Part shown: positions 33,085 through 42,459 of the stretch, piece after piece
Layout: every line of letters begins with the position of its first letter
How positions within the stretch are numbered: position 1 is the stretch's first letter
Assembly: GCF_900182655.1 (NCBI RefSeq)
Contig: NZ_FXTC01000006.1
Location: 124,001 to 188,000, forward strand
Direction: 5' to 3'
Length of the DNA stretch: 64,000 nucleotides
From: Chryseobacterium rhizoplanae
GTDB taxonomy: Bacteria > Bacteroidota > Bacteroidia > Flavobacteriales > Weeksellaceae
The notes under the pieces: model-generated
Told to the model about the DNA's origin: nothing
What the model saw: the letters and a program-made list of their open reading frames with translations, nothing else
The model's database searches: none
Program-made: the position numbers and the translations under genes

Positions 33085-35232
33085 TTAAATTCTCTCAAGT
33101 TCATCCGCATTAATCGTTGTCTTGAAGGTTCCATAGTTGACAATTACCTTGTTTCTGGAAATCTTTTCAATGGTTCCCACACTGGTACTTCCCGTAATAC
33201 GAACACGTTGTCCGATTTTCATCCAAATAGCACGGTCGCTTTTACGCTGTTCTTCCAGTTTTTCATTGGTTTCTGCAATTTTTTCAATCACTTCCTCCTT
33301 TTTCAGCTGTTGCGTGATTTTTCTTTTAACAACCTGCAGACGTTTTGTTTCATCCTTATCATGCCCTAATTTCCTGAATTTCTCCTGCTCAAGAAGTTTT
33401 ACAAAGTCTTTTACAACATCCTTTCTGGATTTTCCTTTTGTATAACTGTCGATGAATGTTTCAATCTTATTCCCGAACTGAAGCTTACGGTGTTCCTCTT
33501 CATATAATTTCTGGAAATTGAACAGTTTCTGCTGAAGCTGATCATTCAGTTTCTGAAGATTGTCACGCTTATCTTCTACAGACTCTTTTCTTTCCGCAAG
33601 ATCGGATTTCAGTTTTTCAACTTCAAATTTCTCCTGCTGCAGCTTTACAATAGTCTTGTCGAGATTAACGATATCGTGCTCCACCTTTTTCTTGGCAGAA
33701 TGAATTATAAATCTTGGAATTTTATTTTTTTCCGCAACTTCAAAGGTAAATGAACTTCCTGCCTGGCCTACTTCCAGTTTATACATCGGCTCCAGTGTTT
33801 CTTCATTGAAGAGCATGGCTGCATTCTGGGCATTGGGAAGCTGTTCTATCACCAGCTTAATATTGGTGTAGTGAGTGGTAATAATCGCGAAACTCTTTTT
33901 GTCATAGAAAAACTCCATGAAACTCTCTGCCAGAGCACCTCCAAGTTCAGGGTCAGAACCGGTACCGAATTCATCAATCAACAGAAGTGTATTCGCATCA
34001 GCCTCACGGATAATTCCGGACATTTTCTTCAATCTTGATGAATAGGTCGATAGGTGGTTTTCAATGGATTGATTATCACCAATGTCAGTCATAATTTTTT
34101 CAAAGAAAAACATTTCAGATTTGGGATGAACCGGAACCAGAATACCACTCTGGATCATCAGCTGCAATAGTCCTACTGTTTTCAGGGTAATGGATTTTCC
34201 ACCGGCATTAGGCCCGGAAATACAAATGATTCTGTTATGTTCCGTTAAAGCAAGAGTCTGAGGGTGAATCGTTTTATTCTCTACTTTATTTCTCAGCCAT
34301 AATAAAGGATGGTAGGCATCTTTAAGTTTCAATGTCTTGTGACGGTTGATCTTTGGAAGAATTCCGTTCACCAAATCAGCAAACTTAGCTTTCGCTCTTG
34401 TAAGGTCAAGATCAAAAATATACACCTGATATCTCCATAGCTGAGGTTGAAACTCTGCCAGTTCTGCGGTAAGCTGTCGGAGAACTTTGTCGATTTCTTT
34501 TTTCTCTTCCTCTTCACTTTCACGAAGCTTGAAGTAATGCTTTACAACACTGTCCGGCTGGATGTAAGTAATGGAGCCTGTTTTGGAAATTCCCAGCGTT
34601 CTTCCGGGTACTCTTTTTTTGAATCCTGATTTTACAGCCAGAACCCTTTGGTCATCAATAATGGTTTCCCGTATGTCATCCAAAAAGTCACTCTGTCCAT
34701 ACGTGGTAAGTGCTCGGTTGAAATTTTCCTGGATCGCTTTTTTGGCAAGCTGAATTTCAGTTCTTATGCCTTTCAAAGCAGGGGAAGCTTCATTTTTTAC
34801 CTCACCAAAACGGTTAAAAACCTTATCTACTTTATCAATGATCTCTTTTCTGAATTCCAGTACAGAAACCTCATCTAATAAAGTAGGAAATGTTTCCGGC
34901 ATGGTAGGAAAGAACTTCTGCAGTTTTCCGATCTGTTCCGTGATGGTTTTTATTTTGATGAAAGCAGCATTTTCCAAACGGTAGTTTTCAATCAGCATCA
35001 ATTTCAGCTCACTTTCAATATCTTCATATTCATCAAACGGAATCGCATTTGAACTTTCAAAACTCGACAGATATTCCGACGTTTTTTTTAACGAAAGTTC
35101 CGCCTCGTCTATTTCCATTGGGCGAAGTTGAAGAATTTTTTCTCTTGTTTTCGGAGAATACGCAAATGGGGAGATTTCCGCGAGCAATTGCGGAAACTCT
35201 AATTCGTCTAAATCTTCTTTATCTATATACAC
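33085..35232 (-). CDS. mutS2: MutS2-type ATPase lacking the Smr domain
   Basis: 715 aa. MutS-family ATPase core: Walker A GPNAGGKS (340-347), Walker B LLLIDEFGTGSDP (416-428, D420-E421), the DIGDNQSIENHLSTYSS stretch between them and a TTHY motif. A long coiled coil follows (about 510-690), then a short KOW-like end (VRITGSTSVGTIEKI). Classical MutS2 (about 780 aa) ends in an Smr nuclease domain; none is present. Known roles of MutS2: suppression of recombination, rescue of collided ribosomes. ATG is 4 nt after a TAAATTTG box. Confidence 0.9.
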   Translation of the reverse strand: MYIDKEDLDELEFPQLLAEISPFAYSPKTREKILQLRPMEIDEAELSLKKTSEYLSSFESSNAIPFDEYEDIESELKLMLIENYRLENAAFIKIKTITEQIGKLQKFFPTMPETFPTLLDEVSVLEFRKEIIDKVDKVFNRFGEVKNEASPALKGIRTEIQLAKKAIQENFNRALTTYGQSDFLDDIRETIIDDQRVLAVKSGFKKRVPGRTLGISKTGSITYIQPDSVVKHYFKLRESEEEEKKEIDKVLRQLTAELAEFQPQLWRYQVYIFDLDLTRAKAKFADLVNGILPKINRHKTLKLKDAYHPLLWLRNKVENKTIHPQTLALTEHNRIICISGPNAGGKSITLKTVGLLQLMIQSGILVPVHPKSEMFFFEKIMTDIGDNQSIENHLSTYSSRLKKMSGIIREADANTLLLIDEFGTGSDPELGGALAESFMEFFYDKKSFAIITTHYTNIKLVIEQLPNAQNAAMLFNEETLEPMYKLEVGQAGSSFTFEVAEKNKIPRFIIHSAKKKVEHDIVNLDKTIVKLQQEKFEVEKLKSDLAERKESVEDKRDNLQKLNDQLQQKLFNFQKLYEEEHRKLQFGNKIETFIDSYTKGKSRKDVVKDFVKLLEQEKFRKLGHDKDETKRLQVVKRKITQQLKKEEVIEKIAETNEKLEEQRKSDRAIWMKIGQRVRITGSTSVGTIEKISRNKVIVNYGTFKTTINADELERI

Positions 35233-35236
35233 AGTG

Positions 35237-35244
35237 CAAATTTA
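35237..35244 (-). promoter_or_regulatory. -7 box of mutS2 (leaderless spacing)
   Basis: Minus-strand TAAATTTG, 4 nt before the ATG; no clear -33 box. Confidence 0.5.
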
Positions 35245-35359
35245 GTGAGAATTTTGATTATTACGTATATCTGAGAGATTTACAGAATAAATTAACTGGA
35301 GATTTAAAATTTTTAACGCTAAAAATAAACCAATGATATTCTTTTATTACATTTGATCT

Positions 35360-35881
35360 ATGAAACTGGAGACCCAAAGATTATTACTGAGAGATATCAA
35401 CGAAAGTTATGTTGATGATATTTTGCGAATCCGAAGCAATGAGGTGATCAATCAGTTCGTCAAAAGAAAATCTCCTAAAAATAATTACGATGCACTCCAG
35501 TTTATTCTGACAATTAAAGAAAGAACTCAAAATAACAAGACCATCTATTTGGGAATTTCTTTAAAGGATCAGCCGAATCTTATCGGTACAATCTGTTTGT
35601 GGAATTTTTCTGAAGACCGGAAAACAGCAGAAGTTGGCTATGAATTGCTGCCGGAATATCACAGGCAGGGAATCATGTCTGAAGCATTGAAAGCGGTTTT
35701 GGATTTTGGTTTTAATGAATTGAATTTAGAAGAAATTCTGGCTATTACCAATAAATTAAATGAAAATTCAAAAGGGATTCTTTTAAAACATGATTTTATT
35801 TTGCTGGAGGGAAAGAAAGATGAAGGTTTTCCGGATAACATTATTTTTAGTCTGAAAAGACTCTCTGCTGGCCATCATTAG
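35360..35881 (+). CDS. RimJ/RimL-type GNAT acetyltransferase
   Basis: 173 aa. Family pattern: LETQRLLLRDINESYVDDILRIRSN at the start, LIGTICLWNFSEDRKTAEVGYELLPEYHRQGIMSEAL (acetyl-CoA loop RQGIMSEA) and LEEILAITNKLNENSKGILLKHDF. RimJ/RimL-like enzymes acetylate N-termini of ribosomal proteins or other amines; substrate unknown. Starts a plus-strand run after mutS2, divergent from it. Confidence 0.85.
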   Translation: MKLETQRLLLRDINESYVDDILRIRSNEVINQFVKRKSPKNNYDALQFILTIKERTQNNKTIYLGISLKDQPNLIGTICLWNFSEDRKTAEVGYELLPEYHRQGIMSEALKAVLDFGFNELNLEEILAITNKLNENSKGILLKHDFILLEGKKDEGFPDNIIFSLKRLSAGHH

Positions 35882-35927
35882 AAATCCAAAAGGTTTTCTC
35901 TATCTTTATCGCTGATTGAAATTGCAT

Positions 35928-36932
35928 ATGAAAAATGAAATAAAATCTTTAACGGGACTTAGAGGGATTGTTGCATTATGGGTTGCGTTTTTTCATTTTA
36001 GCTTTTTTAGGAATGAATTCATTCAGGATATAGTAGGGAAGGGATATGTGGCAGTGGATATCTTTTTTGTATTAAGTGCTTTTTTACTCACTGTTTCTTA
36101 TGCGGAGAAATTTAAAGAACTGAATTATAAAGTAATAGAGGCTTTTTATAAAAAAAGGATCAATAGAATTTATCCTGTATACATTATATCAGTCATTTTT
36201 ATTGTTTTGTTTTTAGAGAAAAGTACTATCAGCGGATTCTTTATAAATGCCACATTATTACAATGTTTTTTTAATCCTGATTATCTGCTGAATGTTGTTT
36301 ACTGGTCACTCAGTACAGAATGGGTTTGCTATTTAATTTTTCCTTTTATGCTGTGGCTTATCCTGCATTATAAGATACGAAGCGAAGTTTTAATTATTGC
36401 AAGCTTGATTTTGAGATTTGTACTTCCTTATTTACCCGGCAATTTGTACATAGGTTCTGAACACCCCATGGAAGTAGGAGAATCACCAAGATATCTTGAT
36501 CTTCCTTATGGTCTTGTTTCTTTGTTAAGAACAGTTTCCTCTTATTTTCTTGGAATTGGAGTTGCTCTTTTGCCACAATCTAAAATGAAAAAAGAAAACC
36601 TCATTATTTATATCATTCTTATCTTGTTTGTATCCATGTTGTTTGTGGAAAAAGGACTATTGTTTATTCCTTTGTTGTCAGCATTTATGATAAAATATCT
36701 GTATGAAGGGAAGCAAAACTATGTAAAAACATTTTTGGAAACCCAACCAGTTTATTTCCTGGGAAATATCTCTTATTCATTATATATTATCCATTATATT
36801 GTAAAGAAGCAGGATTTCGCTGTTGTCAGTAATTATCATCTTAATAATCTTTTATTAATATCTTTTTCGTTGCTGCTGTCTTATATTTCTTATATGCTGA
36901 TCGAAAGAAAACTGAAGATATTTAAAGTATAA
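35928..36932 (+). CDS. Membrane acyltransferase, acyltransferase-3 family
   Basis: 334 aa from the ATG at 35928. Multispan OafA/YrhL-type O-acyltransferase: [21 protein letters not shown] with the catalytic His in the first helix, [15 protein letters not shown], an [10 protein letters not shown] segment, and about ten TM helices. Such enzymes acetylate surface polysaccharides or other envelope glycans; acceptor unknown. Lies 46 bp downstream of the GNAT gene. Lower GC and more Phe/Ile-rich than its neighbours, as expected for a membrane protein. Confidence 0.85.
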   Translation: MKNEIKSLTGLRGIVALWVAFFHFSFFRNEFIQDIVGKGYVAVDIFFVLSAFLLTVSYAEKFKELNYKVIEAFYKKRINRIYPVYIISVIFIVLFLEKSTISGFFINATLLQCFFNPDYLLNVVYWSLSTEWVCYLIFPFMLWLILHYKIRSEVLIIASLILRFVLPYLPGNLYIGSEHPMEVGESPRYLDLPYGLVSLLRTVSSYFLGIGVALLPQSKMKKENLIIYIILILFVSMLFVEKGLLFIPLLSAFMIKYLYEGKQNYVKTFLETQPVYFLGNISYSLYIIHYIVKKQDFAVVSNYHLNNLLLISFSLLLSYISYMLIERKLKIFKV

Positions 36933-36956
36933 TATAGACTCTTATTTTAATATTAT

Positions 36957-36964
36957 TATTTTTG
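36957..36964 (+). promoter_or_regulatory. -7 box of ung (leaderless spacing)
   Basis: TATTTTTG, 4 nt before the ATG. Confidence 0.5.
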
Positions 36965-36968
36965 CAAT

Positions 36969-37610
36969 ATGACGTGGACAGAAATTTTAGCCCCAATAAA
37001 GAGTACAGAATACTTTACAACCCTTTGGGAGAAAGTAAAGAATGAATATGCAACCACTAAAGTTTTTCCACCGAAGAATCAGATTTTCAGAGCGCTGGAG
37101 CTGACGGCTTTTGATGATATTGAGGTGGTTATTATCGGGCAGGATCCTTACCATAATGATTTTCAGGCCAATGGTTTATGTTTTTCTGTTTCTGAACAGG
37201 TTGCCGCACCGCCATCACTTAAGAATATTTTTATTGAGTTAAAAGATGATTTAGGAGTGGTAAGAACTTCCAAAGAACTGGATGACTGGGGAAAGCAAGG
37301 GGTTTTACTTTTGAATGCAACGTTAACGGTTCGCGCTCATTCTCCCAATTCCCATAAAGATCTGGGGTGGGAAAAATTCACGAACTTTATTATTAAAGAA
37401 ATTTCAGACAAAAAAGAGAATGTAGTATTTGTTTTGTGGGGCGCTTTTGCACAAAAAAAAGCCGAACTCATAGATCCGGCTAAGCATTTTATTCTGAAAT
37501 CGGCACACCCTTCACCATTTTCCGTGTATAGAGGTTTTTTTGGAAGCAAGCCTTTCTCAAAAATTAATGAGTATCTTGTTTCCAAAGGGAAGAAGCCTAT
37601 TTCCTGGTAG
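36969..37610 (+). CDS. ung: Uracil-DNA glycosylase, family 1
   Basis: Removes uracil from DNA to start base-excision repair. 213 aa, normal length. Motif A GQDPYH (57-62) with catalytic Asp59, LLLNATLTV (113-121) for uracil recognition, and motif B HPSPFSVYRGF (180-190) with catalytic His180 and the leucine-loop region. Overlaps the convergent lipoprotein gene by 14 bp at the 3' ends, so there is no room for a terminator between them. Confidence 0.95.
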   Translation: MTWTEILAPIKSTEYFTTLWEKVKNEYATTKVFPPKNQIFRALELTAFDDIEVVIIGQDPYHNDFQANGLCFSVSEQVAAPPSLKNIFIELKDDLGVVRTSKELDDWGKQGVLLLNATLTVRAHSPNSHKDLGWEKFTNFIIKEISDKKENVVFVLWGAFAQKKAELIDPAKHFILKSAHPSPFSVYRGFFGSKPFSKINEYLVSKGKKPISW

Positions 37611-38106
37611 AATCAGTTGATGGATTTACCTTTTTTATTGTAATCCCGATTTTATACTTTCCTGTCAGTGCTTTTGTACCATCCTGAGATTTTGGGGATG
37701 GGGAAACATCTTGTAGTGTAAGAATATATCCATTAAATTCTGCCGACTGGTGGTAATCTCTTCCCGGATAATCTGCGCTGGCCAGGTTCAGGATCATTGG
37801 TCGTGTAGAAGTTCCCATTACTTCCACCTGGGCAAGAGCAACGCCGGCCCAGATACAATTGGCTCCTTCAGGACAGCGGCTGTCTTCAGAAACCCCTTTG
37901 AACGTCACATTCATCTGGTATTCTCTTAAGAACTTATTTTCTCCTTCGTTAAGATAGAGAATGCCATCCTGTTGATTATTTGTACTTGTCGTTTTTGTGC
38001 TTGCTGGCATTTCAGTAGCTTTTGTGTTCATCTTAGATTTCTTTTGGGCATCGCATCCGGTTAATGCAAATATTCCCAGACTGAGTATGATAACTTTATG
38101 GAACAT
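37597..38106 (-). CDS. Lipoprotein of unknown function
   Basis: 169 aa. Lipobox ALTGC (Cys18) after a short hydrophobic stretch, then a Lys/Thr/Ser-rich linker and a small beta domain with the two-Cys motif DSRCPEGANCIWAG (about 94-107), found in many small Bacteroidota exported proteins of unknown role. Probably outer-membrane or periplasmic. 17 bp downstream of the DUF456 gene and likely co-transcribed with it. Confidence 0.75.
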   Translation of the reverse strand: MFHKVIILSLGIFALTGCDAQKKSKMNTKATEMPASTKTTSTNNQQDGILYLNEGENKFLREYQMNVTFKGVSEDSRCPEGANCIWAGVALAQVEVMGTSTRPMILNLASADYPGRDYHQSAEFNGYILTLQDVSPSPKSQDGTKALTGKYKIGITIKKVNPSTDSTRK

Positions 38107-38123
38107 AGTTTCTTATATTTTAA

Positions 38124-38615
38124 TTAAATAACGTTAAACATATTAAGAAGTACTACCAAAAACATTGCCACTCCCACCACAAAACTGAATCCAGTTCCGT
38201 AAATGAATCCAATAAGTGCTCCTTTGGTAGATTGTAAAGCTTTATTCATATCCTTACTGTCATGAAGTAATTCCCCAATAAATACCCCTGCAAACATTCC
38301 GATAAGGAAGCCTAAGGGAATCGGAATAAATATACCAACAATGGTTCCTATAACAGACCCGATGCTTCCCCAGCGCGTACCTCCGTATTTTCTGTTGGTT
38401 TTTGCAGGAATGACATAACTTAACACTACAGATGCTGCAGTAAGAATCCCGAAAGCCCAGATATAGATCATGGGAAGATCCGCATCCGTCCCGAATTTAT
38501 AAATCAAAAGCCCGCAGATGCTTAATAAAAGCCCTGGTAAAACAGGAAGAAATGTTCCCAATATTCCTATAAACAGGAGAATAAGGCAGAAAATATTAAT
38601 AATTGTTGTATCCAT
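38124..38615 (-). CDS. DUF456 membrane protein
   Basis: 163 aa with four to five hydrophobic helices: IINIFCLILLFIGILGTFLPVLPG, a Gly-rich GSIGSVIGTIVGIFIPIPLGFLIGMFAGVFIGE (typical of DUF456) and a C-terminal helix. The glycine-zipper-like segments suggest tight helix packing. Function unknown. Upstream of the lipoprotein gene on the same strand. Confidence 0.85.
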   Translation of the reverse strand: MDTTIINIFCLILLFIGILGTFLPVLPGLLLSICGLLIYKFGTDADLPMIYIWAFGILTAASVVLSYVIPAKTNRKYGGTRWGSIGSVIGTIVGIFIPIPLGFLIGMFAGVFIGELLHDSKDMNKALQSTKGALIGFIYGTGFSFVVGVAMFLVVLLNMFNVI

Positions 38616-38637
38616 TCTTTGAAATATAGATGCAATA

Positions 38638-38667
38638 TAAAAAAAGTGGCCTTATAAAAGACCACCT
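38638..38667 (-). terminator. Intrinsic terminator, minus strand
   Basis: GTGGTC pairs with GGCCAC (one wobble) and is followed by a run of seven T on the minus strand; it ends the 38692 gene. Confidence 0.6.
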
Positions 38668-38691
38668 TGAGAACTGAGTTATAAAATTTTA

Positions 38692-39879
38692 TTACAAATT
38701 TAAGATTACGTATTGCAGAATCGGTCCTGCTTTACCGATATTTCCACTTGCGTGGTTATGGAATGTGGTATAGTAGATATTTCCGCTGCTGGAATTTCCG
38801 GAACAAGGTCCCATGGTATCTCCATGTGCCTGATGTGCGTTCCAGGCATTCTGATTAATGGTAATAGTGATATTATTCCCGCTTGCTGTATGATGGCAGA
38901 TCGTGATATGATTATTGTTTAAAGAAGTTCCTACAGGAGTTAGCGGAGCAGAAGGGTTCGTATAATGTCCTGTTCTTATCATTAGTGGCTCGTTACCTTT
39001 CTGTACAAGAACATCCCAGAATGCAGGATCATAGTTCTGAATTTTCTCCCATGAACCCATATCATAGTCAATATCTAATGTATTAAACCCTAATGCGGTT
39101 GCCAATGAAGCATTTGAAACACTGCACCCGGTGTAAGCACCTGAAGCTCCAATGTCTTTCAGGCAAAGAAGGTTATCATTGATAAAACCTCCGGGTGCAT
39201 TACAGCTTACCGTATTTGTATTTCCCCCTACCAGATAAGCGGATGCCCAGTCTGAGCTGTAAAGACTTCCGCCATTGCTTACAAAAGTAGAAAGATTGGA
39301 GTATACATTATTGTCATTGCTTGGCGATGAAGTGCCCGTTTGGGCGTAAGTGCGGGATCCGCAGTTCAGGAAAATAATATCATACTGGGAAATAGTATTG
39401 ATGTTTTTTAAATCCTGATAAGTAATTTCAGTAGCTGTATATCCAAGAGAACTTATAATCGCTTCAATTTCATCATAACTTCCTTTTATATAAGCCATTT
39501 TTGCAATTTGATCCAACTTTGAGTCCGTTGCGGCTACAGTAATCGTTTCGTTCTTTTTAATCGTAACCGGAACTTCGGATCTGAAGTTTTTACCGTCACC
39601 GGTCTGAATGTGAAGCGTTGTACTGCCTTCAGGAGCTGTCAAACTGAAGCTGCCATCTGCACCGGAATACGTATGGTAGATATTGCTCTGGCTGTCGGTA
39701 GTGAATACAAGAGCGCCTCCAACTGGTTGGGTCCCGTTTTTTGCGAATACTTTACCTTCCACTTTTCCTGTGGCAACTACTTTAGTAGGATTTTCTTCAG
39801 GAGTAACAGAGTCTTCTCCTTTACAATTAACTAGAAGCACAAGGCTGCATAGCATAATCAACAGGTAATTTTGTTTCAT
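38692..39879 (-). CDS. Lipoprotein with carboxypeptidase-regulatory-like domain
   Basis: 395 aa. Lipobox LLVNC (Cys19) and an N-terminal beta-sandwich like the carboxypeptidase regulatory domain (GKVEGKVFAKNGTQPVGGALVF, YSGADGSFSLTAPEGSTTL). The middle (about 130-300) has a Rossmann-like pattern with YDIIFLNCGS and a ThuA/glutamine-amidotransferase-like feel, and the end has HHTASGNNITITINQNAWNAHQAHGD, a His/Asp-rich motif repeated in related exported proteins. Probably cell-envelope; enzymatic role uncertain. Confidence 0.65.
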   Translation of the reverse strand: MKQNYLLIMLCSLVLLVNCKGEDSVTPEENPTKVVATGKVEGKVFAKNGTQPVGGALVFTTDSQSNIYHTYSGADGSFSLTAPEGSTTLHIQTGDGKNFRSEVPVTIKKNETITVAATDSKLDQIAKMAYIKGSYDEIEAIISSLGYTATEITYQDLKNINTISQYDIIFLNCGSRTYAQTGTSSPSNDNNVYSNLSTFVSNGGSLYSSDWASAYLVGGNTNTVSCNAPGGFINDNLLCLKDIGASGAYTGCSVSNASLATALGFNTLDIDYDMGSWEKIQNYDPAFWDVLVQKGNEPLMIRTGHYTNPSAPLTPVGTSLNNNHITICHHTASGNNITITINQNAWNAHQAHGDTMGPCSGNSSSGNIYYTTFHNHASGNIGKAGPILQYVILNL

Positions 39880-39911
39880 ATTTAATTGATTTTTATGGGG
39901 TTAGTTTTAAT

Positions 39912-39919
39912 CAAATTTA
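39912..39919 (-). promoter_or_regulatory. -7 box of the 38692-39879 gene
   Basis: Minus-strand TAAATTTG, 32 nt before the start; no matching -33 box. The gap up to 40138 is extremely AT-rich with nothing else seen. Confidence 0.4.
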
Positions 39920-40138
39920 ATAATTTTTTAATATTTAAACATTAAATGTGTAATTTATTTTAATATTTTTTATTTAAAATTGTTATTTGTAGTTAATTTT
40001 TCATTTATAATTAAGGGTTGTGGAAGATTTGATATTTAATAATTTCATTCAATAAAAAAATTTATTAAATATTTCCCAATGAATGTTATTTGGGATGAAA
40101 ATTGATTGCGAATAGTAAAATGATGATTCTTAATTTCA

Positions 40139-40146
40139 TAAATTTG
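40139..40146 (+). promoter_or_regulatory. -7 box of the mscS-like gene (leaderless spacing)
   Basis: TAAATTTG, 5 nt before the ATG. Confidence 0.45.
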
Positions 40147-40151
40147 CTGTA

Positions 40152-41420
40152 ATGAATGACCAGTTACAAGAAACTAAAAACTTTATACAGGAGCTGAGCG
40201 AACAGCTTTACATTTATATTACCCAGATATCACCTTCCGGGCTGGACTGGGTTTTCCATATTATTGTAAAATTAAGCTTACTTCTCGTTCTGTTTTTTAT
40301 TACTGATTTTGTTTTTAAATTCATCATTAATTCTGTCTTCAGGTTATTTCATAATGAACAGAAGTTTCCCATCCTAAAATCTATTTATCAGGCCAAAATC
40401 ACCAACTCTGTTGCCCATTTTGCAGCTTTGATTGCTGTAGCAGGCATCCAGGGATCTATATTTCCGGAAAATGCGCTGCCAAAGACAACCATTTTTATTA
40501 TAAGATGTATTAATCTGGGATTGGTATTGATATTAGCAGGAATGCTTTACAGATCACTGACGGCTTTTAGAAATTATTTCAGCATCAAACAGGATTTCTA
40601 CAAGATTATGGCGCTTAATGCCATTTCAGAAACGGTAAAGATTTTAGGCCTTTTTATATTTACGGTCGTAGGGTTTTGTGTGATTTTTGGGATCAAAGGG
40701 ACCACCATCGTAGGAAGTCTCGGGGCAATTACGGCAGTGCTGGTATTGGTTTTCAGAGATACAATCTTAGGATTTGTAACAGGTCTTCATGTTGCCACTT
40801 CTAAAAATTTAAAAGTAGGAGACTGGGTAAGCATTCCCAAATACAGTATTGAAGGGAATATTACAGAAATTAACCTTCTGACTACGAAAATCACCAATTT
40901 TGATAAGACGGTTTCCACTATTCCTACTTATGACCTGATGACCACTGAAATCAAGAATATGCAGGTGATGTCTGAATCCAATACAAGGAGAATAAAAAAA
41001 TCAATTTACTTTAATATCAATTCTTTTAAATTTTTGACAGATGAAGATGTTGAGCGTTTAAAGGAGATTAATCTGATCTCAGATTATCTGGAAGAAAGAA
41101 CATCAGAGATCAAAAAAGAGAAAGAAAGCCTTGAGCATAAAGATAAAATTGTGAATGGAAGGCAGCTTACCAATATCGGTGTTTTCAGATATTATGCTCA
41201 GAAATATATTGAAAATGATCCGGACATAGATAAAAACGGAACCCGCATGGTACGTCAGCTGGACATTACTCCACAAGGACTGCCTCTTGAAGTATACTGT
41301 TTTGCCAATGACTCCAAATGGGAACGTTTTGAGCAGATTCAGGCCGATATTTTTGACCATTTATTGGTGGCATCCAAAGAATTTGAGCTTCAGGTGATGC
41401 AGGTAAGTGTGAAAGTATAG
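40152..41420 (+). CDS. Mechanosensitive ion channel, MscS family (YbdG-like)
   Basis: 422 aa, larger than E. coli MscS (286 aa) and close to the YbdG type. Five hydrophobic helices in the first 190 residues, the pore helix GIKGTTIVGSLGAITAVLVLVFRDTILGF, then the cytosolic beta domain (VGDWVSIPKYSIEGNITEINLLTTKITNFDKTVSTIP) and a long cytosolic cage. Opens under membrane tension to release osmolytes. Single gene, flanked by a heptamer array on the 3' side. Confidence 0.9.
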   Translation: MNDQLQETKNFIQELSEQLYIYITQISPSGLDWVFHIIVKLSLLLVLFFITDFVFKFIINSVFRLFHNEQKFPILKSIYQAKITNSVAHFAALIAVAGIQGSIFPENALPKTTIFIIRCINLGLVLILAGMLYRSLTAFRNYFSIKQDFYKIMALNAISETVKILGLFIFTVVGFCVIFGIKGTTIVGSLGAITAVLVLVFRDTILGFVTGLHVATSKNLKVGDWVSIPKYSIEGNITEINLLTTKITNFDKTVSTIPTYDLMTTEIKNMQVMSESNTRRIKKSIYFNINSFKFLTDEDVERLKEINLISDYLEERTSEIKKEKESLEHKDKIVNGRQLTNIGVFRYYAQKYIENDPDIDKNGTRMVRQLDITPQGLPLEVYCFANDSKWERFEQIQADIFDHLLVASKEFELQVMQVSVKV

Positions 41421-41424
41421 AAAA

Positions 41425-41587
41425 GCAGGAAGGCAGAAGAGGGAAGCAGGAAGTTTCAGAACCTTTTAAACAAATTTTAAATTAAACTTTTAAATGATAA
41501 TGAATTTAGAAAGACCAATAGAAGTACAAAGTCTGGATTTTCTTCCAGCTTCAGGCTTCTGACTTCTAACTTCTCATATCTAACATC
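41425..41587. repeat. Heptamer-armed inverted repeat upstream of pdxJ
   Basis: Left arm (41425-41459): units of GAAGNNN in phase, for example GAAGGCA and GAAGCAG. Right arm (41539-41587): seven NNNCWTC units, for example CAGCTTC, TGACTTC and TAACATC. About 80 AT-rich bp lie between. The right arm ends 11 bp before the pdxJ start. Confidence 0.7.
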
Positions 41588-41598
41588 TAAAATAAAAA

Positions 41599-42318
41599 AT
41601 GACAAAACTAAGCGTAAACATTAATAAAATTGCGACGATAAGAAATGCAAGAGGAGGTGAAACCCCAAGTGTTACAGAAGCTGCCGTAAAAATTCAGGAA
41701 TTCGGGGGACAGGGAATTACCATCCACCCAAGACCTGATGAAAGGCATATCACAAGAAAAGATGTCTATGATCTGAAGCCGTTGGTTACGACTGAGTTTA
41801 ATATTGAAGGAAATCCCCATCAGAGTTTTATCGATATGGTATTGGAAGTGAAGCCGGAGCAGGTGACTTTAGTGCCGGATGCTGATGATGCAATTACGTC
41901 CAATGCAGGCTGGGATACCAAAAAGCATCTCGATTTCCTTACAGAGATTATCGCAGAATTTAAAAAGGCGGGAATCCGTACTTCCGTTTTTCTTGATCCT
42001 TTGCCGGAATTAGTAGAATATGCTGCTAAAACGGGCGCAGACAGAATAGAACTGTATACCGAAGCTTACGCAAAAAATTATCTGATCAATAAAGAACAGG
42101 CTATAAAACCTTATTACGACACTGCAGTTGAAGCTACCAATTTTGGATTGGGAATCAATGCAGGTCATGATTTAAGCTTAGAAAATCTTAAATATTTTGC
42201 GGATACCATTCCCAACCTGCTGGAAGTATCTATAGGGCATGCTTTGATTTCTGAAGCACTTTATATGGGATTGGAAAATACGGTTCAGGCTTATCTGAAG
42301 AGACTGGCAAAATGGTAA
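41599..42318 (+). CDS. pdxJ: Pyridoxine 5'-phosphate synthase
   Basis: Condenses 1-deoxyxylulose 5-phosphate with 3-amino-2-oxopropyl phosphate to pyridoxine 5'-phosphate in the DXP-dependent vitamin B6 route. 239 aa, normal. Signature: LSVNINKIATIRNARGG at the start, HPRPDERHI (43-51; catalytic His), TLVPDADDAITSNAGWD in the middle and GINAGHDLSLENL near residue 189. Transcription unit is bounded by heptamer repeats on both sides. Confidence 0.95.
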   Translation: MTKLSVNINKIATIRNARGGETPSVTEAAVKIQEFGGQGITIHPRPDERHITRKDVYDLKPLVTTEFNIEGNPHQSFIDMVLEVKPEQVTLVPDADDAITSNAGWDTKKHLDFLTEIIAEFKKAGIRTSVFLDPLPELVEYAAKTGADRIELYTEAYAKNYLINKEQAIKPYYDTAVEATNFGLGINAGHDLSLENLKYFADTIPNLLEVSIGHALISEALYMGLENTVQAYLKRLAKW

Positions 42319-42325
42319 TTAATAA

Positions 42326-42453
42326 GAAATCAGAATTTAGAGATTAGAAGCTAGTAAACTTCGTTTCTGATCTTTCATATAGTTTACACACTGATAATTA
42401 AATGAAATAATGAGAATTTTTACTCTGACTTCTGATTTCTCACATCTAACTTC
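42326..42453. repeat. Heptamer-armed inverted repeat upstream of the hydrolase
   Basis: Left arm (42326-42359): GAAATCA, GAATTTA, GAGATTA and GAAGCTA units. Right arm (42419-42453): TGACTTC, TGATTTC, TCACATC and TAACTTC. The arms are reverse complements in style; the right arm ends 6 bp before the next start codon, as in the pdxJ copy. Confidence 0.7.
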
Positions 42454-42459
42454 TAAAAT

